A DNA stretch of 30,486 nt from assembly GCA_016932075.1 (NCBI GenBank), contig JAFGDP010000103.1, forward strand, positions 1-30,486, given 5' to 3'. Below are positions 8,400 through 14,039 of the stretch, piece after piece. Origin of the DNA: Chitinispirillaceae bacterium (GTDB lineage: Bacteria; Fibrobacterota; Chitinivibrionia; Chitinivibrionales; Chitinispirillaceae). A model generated the notes under the pieces. The model saw only the letters and a program-made list of their open reading frames with translations, did not search any database and was not told where the DNA came from. The translations under genes were made by a program, and so were the position numbers. Position 1 is the stretch's first letter; each line of letters begins with the position of its first letter.

Positions 8400-8813
8400 T
8401 TATCTTTCAGGCTTATCCGTTGCCTCGATATTGTAGGGATACACGAACGGAGTGCCTTCTTCGTCTGCCGTGATGTCTAAGCGGTAGTCTCCGGGTTCGG
8501 GAATAACGAACTTTATGCTTCCACTATACTGATGGAACCGCTTACCCGTGGGAAAGACCCCCTGATGCTTGAAACCTTGTGGCTCACCGACCGGAAGGCC
8601 ATCCTCATTAACCAAGTCGAACCGCAGGCTGAACTGCTCATCGTAGGCGCGGTGGTTACGGCGCAGAAGCATGAAGTAGGGCATGGTGAATTCCAGCGGA
8701 TACCCGGTTGCGGTGGGGAAGAAGCTATGCACGCCGAGCCAGTGCCCGTTGACCATTCCGTCCGGGCCGGAATCGCCTATTCCACTACACAGGATGAATG
8801 ACTGGATTTCCAA
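8400..8813 (-). CDS. DUF6941-like hypothetical protein
   Basis: The protein is 137 aa. It uses a TTG start at 8813 with a GGGGG stretch about 7 nt upstream, and an in-frame TAA just before excludes a longer form. The opening IQSFILCSGIG and the later pattern EQFSLRFDLVNEDG...PSG-type loops...PGDYRLDI resemble DUF6941 proteins, small predicted beta-sandwiches that begin with 'AxILCD'. No catalytic residue, signal peptide or membrane helix is visible. It lies alone, about 250 nt upstream of the restriction operon on the same strand, so it could belong to the same acquired segment. Function unknown. Confidence 0.7.
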   Translation of the reverse strand: MEIQSFILCSGIGDSGPDGMVNGHWLGVHSFFPTATGYPLEFTMPYFMLLRRNHRAYDEQFSLRFDLVNEDGLPVGEPQGFKHQGVFPTGKRFHQYSGSIKFVIPEPGDYRLDITADEEGTPFVYPYNIEATDKPER

Positions 8814-9279
8814 GGGATACCCCCGCCATTAACGACAGAGAAAATAAGTATCCGGCGACAAGGATATGCGGAATCCATCCAAAGGACGGCTATCTGTCAC
8901 TGGTGTCATGGGTGGAAAGGGTTAGTCTGTATCTTTTCTGGGAATCCTACCACAATTTTCCAGATACGTGATAGGTGATACGTGGCCTATATGCAGGGTG
9001 TCAAAAACCGGCTACAAACGCCCCTCTACTGCAAGTGATTTCGTTCTCCTCATTACCCCAAACTATTATCAGCTTCAGTGACTTACGAAAAATGCTCTGC
9101 TTTTAAATGAAATCCATCCTGGGAAATCTTGTGGTAAAATGCAATTTTTTGCACCCGCCTCACACCCCATATTTTTAACCTGTCAAATCGCCTTTTCTCG
9201 GCCTGGGGACGGAAGATTGGTGAAATATCCTCTACATATCCAGTACTGTCCTGATAGTGTGATACCGTGACAGAAAAAA
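8814..9279. other. Intergenic region without a convincing gene
   Basis: This is 466 nt between the DUF6941-like gene and the promoter at 9280. I found no ORF with a credible ribosome site, no tRNA and no clear repeat. A 67-codon minus-strand frame at 9083-9286 overlaps the promoter of the divergent gene and looks non-coding. Confidence 0.5.
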
Positions 9280-9308
9280 TTGACATCAGCCTATGGGGCA
9301 GCTATATT
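9280..9308 (+). promoter_or_regulatory. Sigma-70-type promoter of the GLUG-repeat protein
   Basis: A perfect -35 TTGACA (9280-9285), a 17-nt spacer and the -10 TATATT (9303-9308) place a transcription start near 9315. The AAGGAGG at 9335-9341 and the ATG at 9348 follow at normal spacing. This promoter lies inside the longest possible frame (from 9267), which argues that the upstream ATGs are not used. Confidence 0.72.
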
Positions 9309-9347
9309 ATTTTGCATAGAATAATGCCCTATTTAAGGAGGGCTTAT

Positions 9348-10988
9348 ATGTCCTGCAAAATCCTCCAATTTGTCGTCTGTTCCTGCATAATTATATACGG
9401 TTTGGCCTATGCCACGGGCGGTGTGATGACCGGCTCCGGGACCACGGCAAACCCTTTCCTTGTTGAGGACTATGAAGACCTGAAGGCTGTTGGTATTGGA
9501 ACTACTTATAGACTGAGCAGCGTGTATAGGTTAATTGCCGATATTGATGCTTCACCATCAAAGACTGAGCATGGCGATAGCGGGTTTGTTCCTATAGGCA
9601 TAGACACGACGAATAAATTTACTGGTAATTTCCACGGCAGCGGTTATGTCATAAAAAATCTTTTTATTCGTAGGCCATACGTCCTTGGTGTTGGGCTGTT
9701 CGGCTATTTCAATGGAACAGTAGACAGCCTTGGACTGCTCAATTGCAGTATCTTTTCGTATTATCCTGTCGGTGGTATCGTTGGCGTCTGCTTTCAATCA
9801 GGAACACTACGTACCTGCTACGTTACTGGCAGCGTTTCTGGAAGCGGCGATGTGGGCGGCATTGTAGGCTACAACATGCGGGGAACAATAATAAACTGTT
9901 TCACTACGTGCAAAGTTTCAGGAGGCGACCCTGGCGGGATAGTAGGATATTCTATCGGAACGATAATGAACTGCTACGCGACCGGCCCCATTTCCGGAGG
10001 CCCTGATATCGGTGGCGTCGTGGGAATAAATCATGGAACGGTAAGCAACTGCTATGCTACGGGTAGTGTTTCCGGTTCACAAAATAATGGTGGAGTCGCG
10101 GGAGCGAACTTGGGAACAATGACCTACTGCTATGCCGCCGGCGCTGTTTCCGGGAATAGAAATCTCGGGGGTATTGTGGGGTATAATTCTTCAACAGGAA
10201 ACACTAACTACTGTTACTGGGACACGAACACCACTGGCTTGAGCTGGGGATGCGGACTTTTTGATTTCGGAGGAACCCTTTCCGTTTTTGGGCTGTCAAC
10301 AGCGCAGATGAAAAAGGTCCCCTCATTTGTCCAGTGGGCATTTGATACGGTCTGGACACTCCGTACCGACAGTACCTATCCTGGTCTGCGGAGCATCGAT
10401 AACGCACCCTTCGCGTTCGCAGACACGCTTAAATCAAACCGCACGCTAAACCTGTCGCGACTGCTGATTAATGACTTTGACGTCGAAACCGTTCAAAGCC
10501 ATCTCATGCTTAAAGTGCAGAGCACTTTCTTTGGAACAACGGACAGTTTTTCGATAATTACCTATCCCCCAGCTGTTGCTAACGGCTCTGTTGACACTTT
10601 AATATACCGCGTTGGGGAAATTCGGCCATTTAAGGGCGATACGCTCTGGGGCAATGTTGCGAAAGCATTCGTGACCCTTGATACAACGATAATAACCTCT
10701 CTAGCACCGCACCGAAACCAGACGGAAATATATCCCCTTGCGCTATATAGTGTCGCGCGTCCGTTCTCTTCATACGGGGTAAACATATCATTCTACCTAT
10801 CCTCGAATTCATTTGTGTCGCTTAAGATATGTGACCTCCGCGGTCGAGAAGTGGCGACGCTCATCAATAATGAACGGTTGACGGCAGGGAGCTATACGAG
10901 GACATGGAACACTGGAGCTGCATCAGGAGTTTATTTCTGCCGCCTACAGGCAGGGTCGGCAATGCTAACTAAAAAAATCTGGCACTGA
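9348..10988 (+). CDS. Secreted GLUG-repeat surface protein with FlgD-like/type-IX-style sorting tail
   Basis: The protein is 546 aa from the ATG at 9348, chosen for the AAGGAGG site 6 nt upstream and for the promoter at 9280. A signal peptide (about residues 1-21) ends near GLAYA. The middle (about 130-300) consists of ~24-residue GLUG-type repeats of the form VGGIVGxN...GTIxNCYATGxVSG, at least six copies, predicted to form a beta-helix and often found in adhesins. A ~100-residue linker domain follows. The last ~65 residues (SLKICDLRGREVATL...SGVYFCRLQAG...LTKKI) form a FlgD-like beta-sandwich tail of the kind used for type IX-like secretion and anchoring. It is probably an adhesin or substrate-binding surface protein, monocistronic. 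Confidence 0.87.
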   Translation: MSCKILQFVVCSCIIIYGLAYATGGVMTGSGTTANPFLVEDYEDLKAVGIGTTYRLSSVYRLIADIDASPSKTEHGDSGFVPIGIDTTNKFTGNFHGSGYVIKNLFIRRPYVLGVGLFGYFNGTVDSLGLLNCSIFSYYPVGGIVGVCFQSGTLRTCYVTGSVSGSGDVGGIVGYNMRGTIINCFTTCKVSGGDPGGIVGYSIGTIMNCYATGPISGGPDIGGVVGINHGTVSNCYATGSVSGSQNNGGVAGANLGTMTYCYAAGAVSGNRNLGGIVGYNSSTGNTNYCYWDTNTTGLSWGCGLFDFGGTLSVFGLSTAQMKKVPSFVQWAFDTVWTLRTDSTYPGLRSIDNAPFAFADTLKSNRTLNLSRLLINDFDVETVQSHLMLKVQSTFFGTTDSFSIITYPPAVANGSVDTLIYRVGEIRPFKGDTLWGNVAKAFVTLDTTIITSLAPHRNQTEIYPLALYSVARPFSSYGVNISFYLSSNSFVSLKICDLRGREVATLINNERLTAGSYTRTWNTGAASGVYFCRLQAGSAMLTKKIWH

Positions 10989-11405
10989 ACCGGTCATATT
11001 AAACTTCTCGGAAAATGCCCCCCCTATGAAAAAAGAGGCACTTTCGAGGTCTGTCAAACCGCCTTCCTATAAGCCCTTTTAAGCCACTGTTCCAGTCAGA
11101 GGTAGATAGTAATGACCTGCGTTTTTTCCGGCCTTGTAGAGGCTTGGAGAATGAAAATGGACACTGAAATAGGGTTTTTACTAAAGAGCCTGCCCAGTCA
11201 ACGGACTAACCGACCACCGAGGACACGCGGCTTCCTCTCCGTCGCCCTGCCGTCCTACCCGTAAATCGGTAATGTGTGTGGGTGAAGTGCAGGTGGTTGC
11301 ATGTGTAAATTTATTCCAAAACCGCAAAAATGGCAAAAAACAGGCTTGCTGTCAACCCTCAGCCCTGAATGTGTAGTGAGCAGAAGACCTCCATTGATAC
11401 CGTGC
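10989..11405. other. Intergenic region, no supported gene
   Basis: This is 417 nt between the convergent GLUG-repeat and HNH genes. There is a weak imperfect inverted repeat soon after the GLUG stop (GAAAATGCC near 11011 against GGCACTTTC near 11037), without a T-tract. Nothing else was recognised. Confidence 0.45.
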
Positions 11406-11978
11406 TTATACGGCAAAGGACAAGTTCCATCCTGATTTTGGTTTCTTATCATCTAATAGCGACCTAAGCTGGCTTCCGTCGAAAAGGGGCTTGATATTCT
11501 CACGCTCGTCCTTATATCTATACCACCGGGTGAACTCCATCCGGTTCCTGAAAACCATAAGATTCCGAATATCATAGTTAGCCGCATTCTGGTCAATGAA
11601 ATGAACAACGTGCTCAGGAAGTAGGGTAAAGAATGTGTCGATGATTTTGCGAGCCTTTCTGCTCGAACCGTGAACTACCGGAACCCTGACCCTATTCGGC
11701 GAGACAGCTTTATAATAACAATCCCTTGTACAGTAATTCCGATGATTCCGCTTATATCTGAAACTGCCAAGTCTGAACTTGTTTCCGCAGCAATCGCACT
11801 TAAAAGGAACCGGCTGCTTGTCCGCTGGTCGGTTAGGCCAGACACGATGCAGCTTCTCTTCCTGTTCTTTCCGAATATCCGAGCGTAGCTTTTCAAATCT
11901 CTCTTCCAGCGGAGGATTAAGACCTTCCTCCGGCTTAGACCCCTCCTGCATACCTTCATCAGACTTTTTCTCGTCCAT
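11406..11978 (-). CDS. HNH endonuclease-like protein with zinc-finger
   Basis: The protein is 190 aa from the ATG at 11978, preceded by GAGGAGGT at good spacing. A start eight codons upstream lacks a ribosome site. The N-terminal third is charged and probably coiled-coil (PPLEERFEKLRSDIRKEQEE). A Cys cluster follows (FKCDCCGNKF...NYCTRDCYY), consistent with a zinc-binding treble-clef finger. The C-terminal half has EHVVHFIDQNAANYDIRNL, the H-V-V-H...D...N...N-L signature of phage-type HNH nucleases. Such genes are often homing or phage-derived nucleases. It is isolated, with no integrase or capsid gene nearby. It lies next to the repeat-flanked SUMF gene, so it could be part of the same mobile mosaic. 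Confidence 0.8.
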   Translation of the reverse strand: MDEKKSDEGMQEGSKPEEGLNPPLEERFEKLRSDIRKEQEEKLHRVWPNRPADKQPVPFKCDCCGNKFRLGSFRYKRNHRNYCTRDCYYKAVSPNRVRVPVVHGSSRKARKIIDTFFTLLPEHVVHFIDQNAANYDIRNLMVFRNRMEFTRWYRYKDERENIKPLFDGSQLRSLLDDKKPKSGWNLSFAV

Positions 11979-12165
11979 AGTACCTCCTCTGTTTTCTACC
12001 ACAAAATGCGCATTTTTTTCAAAATCTTCAGACGATATTGCGCCTCAGAACCGCGATTCCTACATGCCGCACAGCTGAAATCGGGTTTCGCCGGCCTCCC
12101 GCGCTGTAGGTGATTGGTGATAGGGTCTCCCCTCTCTCGCTTATGAATTCCAAACAAGTATTCTT

Positions 12166-12305
12166 AGTCATCTTTCTATGCCAATAAGCTCCTTAAAATT
12201 CTCTCCCCGCTCTTCTAAAAAGGAATCTATTTTAGCTAATGAGCTATCAAAAGGCACTGTGGGGTTCATGCAGAATTGTCGAAAAGCTGATACGAAGGGA
12301 CCCCA
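12166..12305 (-). repeat. Direct repeat copy A (~140 bp), shared with 13757-13896
   Basis: This segment matches 13757-13896 closely: the central stretch differs at only a handful of bases in ~100 nt, and the end at 12271-12293 is more diverged. The two copies bracket the SUMF lipoprotein gene in the same orientation. The right end is AAGGGACCCCA (12295-12305), which also occurs in a third place, at 16818. Confidence 0.85.
12168..12269 (-). CDS. Conserved small ORF in repeat copy A
   Basis: From ATG 12269 this frame gives 33 aa beginning MNPTVPFDSSLAKID and ending FKELIGIER. It remains open upstream to codon 12303-12305 (WGPFVSAFRQFC...). The matching frame in copy B keeps the peptide almost unchanged. 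In the last 29 codons (PFDSS to the stop), all four base changes between copies are synonymous (TCA/TCG, TCC/TCG, ATT/ATA, AGA/AGG). Upstream there are two more synonymous changes (GTG/GTT, CGA/AGA) and a few substitutions. This pattern argues for protein-level selection on the minus strand. No function or family was recognised. It may be the C-terminus of a larger element protein whose 5' part has been lost, since no good ribosome site precedes the ATG. Confidence 0.45.
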   Translation of the reverse strand: MNPTVPFDSSLAKIDSFLEERGENFKELIGIER

Positions 12306-12341
12306 TTATATACCTTTGAAAAACGCCGTTTTCAAGCGGGA

Positions 12342-12376
12342 AAGCTCGATTTTACAAAAAGTCGGGCTTTTTTTGT
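12342..12376 (+). terminator. Hairpin with T-tract beside repeat copy A
   Basis: AAGCTCGA (12342-12349) pairs with TCGGGCTT (12362-12369), with one G-U pair, followed by a run of T. It reads as an intrinsic terminator on the plus strand, although no plus-strand gene with a credible start precedes it. Confidence 0.45.
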
Positions 12377-12524
12377 TTCCTCCGGTTTTATCAGCTTTTA
12401 GCACCTTTTATCATAGTTTTTCACTACCCTGAGGCCAAATTAAGGCCAAAAATAATGACACTTTAATCGGTCGGTATTGTCGCAATTAACGCCGAGGCAT
12501 CAATTATGTCTTGGCGTTCTAAAT

Positions 12525-12557
12525 AAAAAGGGACGGCGTTTAAACCGTTCCCTTTTT
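12525..12557. terminator. Bidirectional intrinsic terminator of the SUMF gene
   Basis: AAAAAGGGACGG (12525-12536) pairs with CCGTTCCCTTTTT (12545-12557), with one bulge. Both strands have a U-run after the stem. On the minus strand it follows the SUMF stop by about 95 nt. Its arms are near-identical to those of the hairpin at 13614-13645 upstream of the same gene. Confidence 0.75.
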
Positions 12558-12581
12558 GTGCTCGTAATAGCCGCATAAAAT

Positions 12582-12609
12582 AATCCGAGGCGCTTACGCG
12601 CCCCGGATT
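12582..12609. other. Long GC-rich hairpin just downstream of the SUMF variable region
   Basis: Arms of 12 bp (12582-12593 and 12598-12609, one G-T pair) close a 4-nt loop. Read on the minus (gene) strand the loop is GTAA, a GNRA tetraloop. It begins 41 nt after the SUMF stop. A GC-rich hairpin or cruciform with a short loop downstream of the variable region is a known cis element in diversity-generating retroelements such as that of phage BPP-1. Alternatively it is an auxiliary terminator, though only a weak T-rich stretch follows. Confidence 0.6.
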
Positions 12610-12649
12610 GAAAAGGGTAAAAGTGTAAAAGAAAACAGGGTAATAATTT

Positions 12650-13519
12650 CTACCGTGGCAACACGCAACGGAACCCGAAGTCGTTGAGCCTGTCGGACGG
12701 GTTGACGTGGTAGCGGTTCGCGGAACGGAAGTCGTCGTAGCTGTTGCCCCACGAGCCCCCATGCAGAACGCGGTAACTGCCGCTCACTGCGCCGGTAGGG
12801 TCGGCCTGGCTTACGCTACCGTAACTCCCGTACCAGTCATTATTCCATTCCCACACGTTTCCCGTCATATCATATAACCCATAGGCATTCGCTGCTATTG
12901 TTGCTACCGGATGGGTAGTACTACCGCTATTGTAAGCCGACCATGCACGGGTGCCCATGCCGTTCGTATCGTTTCCCCACCAGTAATTCGTCGTGGTCTC
13001 GCCCTTGCACGCGTACTCCCATTCCGCCTCGGTGGGCAAACGATAGCCTTTCTTGGAATAATCAATAGCAAGACCCGATAGACCCGTACAACCATTGCCC
13101 GGTGTGCCTGTAATAGAACCGTATGAATAGACCGTTTCCTTGTTTTCCGCTTTGCTCCGCGCGTTGCAGTACAGCACCGCGTCGTACCAGGTCACCCGTT
13201 CCACCGGACGCAGCGAATCTCCGGTGAAATACGAAGGGTTCACTCCCATGAGTGCAGCATAATCCGCCTGCGTCACCTCGGTGCTGTCCATATCAAACGC
13301 GCTGAGCGTCACCTGATGGACCGTGTCGTCCCAATAATTCACCATGCCCGCGGCAGTGCCAACGGAATCCGCGCCCATTAAAAAACTCCCCGCAGGAATC
13401 GGTTTCATAATGTATCCGGACGTGTCGTCCGGATTCGTGCCTTTGTCCCCGCACCCGGTAAGCAGCGCCATTCCGACAACGAGACAGGCAACGACAAAAA
13501 ACCCGTAGATTTTTTTCAT
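12650..13519 (-). CDS. SUMF/FGE-fold lipoprotein with candidate DGR variable region
   Basis: The protein is 289 aa from the ATG at 13519 (AAGGAA upstream). The lipoprotein signal MKKIYGFFVVACLVVGMALL ends in lipobox LTGC (Cys23), so the protein is probably lipid-anchored and surface-exposed. The rest is a formylglycine-generating-enzyme/sulfatase-modifying-factor domain: GSFLMGAD, YRLPTEAEWEYA, NAYGLYDMTGNVWEW, GGSW and a terminal GFRCVLP. This C-type-lectin-like fold often serves as a ligand-binding display rather than as an enzyme. The segment between GGSW and GFR is made of NNC codons, as in retroelement-diversified receptors. The gene has its own promoter and terminator and is bracketed by direct repeats. 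A simple non-diversified SUMF protein remains possible. Confidence 0.9.
   Translation of the reverse strand: MKKIYGFFVVACLVVGMALLTGCGDKGTNPDDTSGYIMKPIPAGSFLMGADSVGTAAGMVNYWDDTVHQVTLSAFDMDSTEVTQADYAALMGVNPSYFTGDSLRPVERVTWYDAVLYCNARSKAENKETVYSYGSITGTPGNGCTGLSGLAIDYSKKGYRLPTEAEWEYACKGETTTNYWWGNDTNGMGTRAWSAYNSGSTTHPVATIAANAYGLYDMTGNVWEWNNDWYGSYGSVSQADPTGAVSGSYRVLHGGSWGNSYDDFRSANRYHVNPSDRLNDFGFRCVLPR
12671..12760 (-). other. Candidate variable region (VR) of a diversity-generating retroelement
   Basis: Between the conserved GGSW and GFR positions, 15 codons read GGC, AAC, AGC, TAC, GAC, GAC, AAC, TAC, CAC, GTC, AAC, GAC, CTC, AAC and GAC. All can be derived from AAC by changing only the first or second A. 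Intervening framework codons (TTC CGT TCC GCG, CGC, CCG TCC, AGG) would be fixed. Upstream in the same gene AAT, TAT, CAT, GGT and AGT are common, so the uniform C-ending is not just genome codon bias. Neither the template repeat nor the reverse transcriptase is present in this window. Confidence 0.65.
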
Positions 13520-13563
13520 ACAGTTCCTTCGGTTAAGATGACTGGGGGTTGTGTATTGATAAA

Positions 13564-13592
13564 ATAATAAGAAACGCACTATACAAAGTCAA
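13564..13592 (-). promoter_or_regulatory. Sigma-70-type promoter of the SUMF lipoprotein
   Basis: On the minus strand, -35 TTGACT (13587-13592), a 17-nt spacer and -10 TATTAT (13564-13569) lie about 45 nt upstream of the ATG at 13519. This gives the gene its own transcription start downstream of the hairpin at 13614. Confidence 0.65.
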
Positions 13593-13613
13593 ACAACGGC
13601 GTTATGTTAAAAC

Positions 13614-13645
13614 AAGGGGACGGCTGATGACGCCGTTCCCTTTTA
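13614..13645. terminator. Terminator-like hairpin upstream of the SUMF gene
   Basis: GGGGACGGC (13616-13624) pairs with GCCGTTCCC (13632-13640), extended by A/T pairs and with one bulge. T-rich flanks occur on both strands. It would stop minus-strand transcripts coming through repeat copy B. Its arms closely match the hairpin at 12525. Confidence 0.6.
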
Positions 13646-13756
13646 TTCTTCAATGAAAGGATAACCCATGAACAAATACCTCTGAACAGAGGTGACCGCA
13701 AGAAAGGGCCTCCCATCCTCGTGCAGGAGTTTAAAACAGTTATTCACAGCTGTTTT

Positions 13757-13896
13757 CGTCACCTTTCTATGCCTATAAGCTCCTTAAAATTCTCTCCCCG
13801 CTCTTCTAAAAACGAATCTATTTTAGCTAACGAGCTATCAAAAGGAACCGAGGGGTTCATGAAGAGGCTTCTAAAAGCTGCTACGAAGGGACCCCA
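13757..13896 (-). repeat. Direct repeat copy B (~140 bp), shared with 12166-12305
   Basis: This is the second copy of the repeat, in the same orientation as copy A and 240 nt upstream of the SUMF start. It ends with the same AAGGGACCCCA motif (13886-13896). Together the copies delimit a ~1.6-kb unit containing the SUMF gene, its promoter and two similar hairpins. Confidence 0.85.
13759..13860 (-). CDS. Conserved small ORF in repeat copy B
   Basis: From ATG 13860 this frame gives 33 aa starting MNPSVPFDSSLAKID and ending FKELIGIER. It differs from copy A by one conservative change (Ser for Thr) in this part. The frame is open further upstream, reading VWGPFVAAFRSLF. Its TGA overlaps a GTG (GTGA at 13759-13762) that opens a second frame of 39 codons. 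The corresponding place in copy A has ATGA and a 47-codon frame. The short overlap looks like translational coupling, but the second frames are poorly conserved. No family was recognised. Confidence 0.45.
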   Translation of the reverse strand: MNPSVPFDSSLAKIDSFLEERGENFKELIGIER

Positions 13897-13915
13897 AACT
13901 TGTTTTTTGGAACCT

Positions 13916-13946
13916 AGGCTTCTCCGCTGATAAAGCAGAGGGGCCT
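13916..13946 (-). terminator. Hairpin downstream of the GH2 gene
   Basis: Arms 13916-13928 and 13934-13946 pair over 13 positions with one mismatch and two G-U pairs, around a 5-nt loop. It lies 94 nt past the GH2 stop. It has no strong T-run on the minus strand, so termination there is uncertain. The plus-strand side is followed by a T-rich stretch. Confidence 0.45.
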
Positions 13947-14039
13947 AATTCTTTTACAGAATCGCAAAGCTTGAAAAAATACCCCGGCACGGCATCAATA
14001 TATAGCAAAAGCAAACCGTCTGATTTTAAAAACCATTCT

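Noticed and set aside
9267..9347. 27-codon N-terminal extension of the GLUG protein
   Set aside because: It contains the -35 and -10 boxes of a consensus promoter and lacks a ribosome site, whereas the ATG at 9348 has AAGGAGG and begins a clean signal peptide.
12178..12432. Plus-strand frame over repeat copy A, also present at 13721-13930
   Set aside because: The differences between copies change amino acids more in this frame than in the minus-strand frame, so the minus strand is the better coding choice.
12166..13896. CRISPR array or integron attC interpretation of the repeats
   Set aside because: There are only two long copies separated by a whole gene, with no short regular spacing. No convincing attC core boxes or integrase were found.
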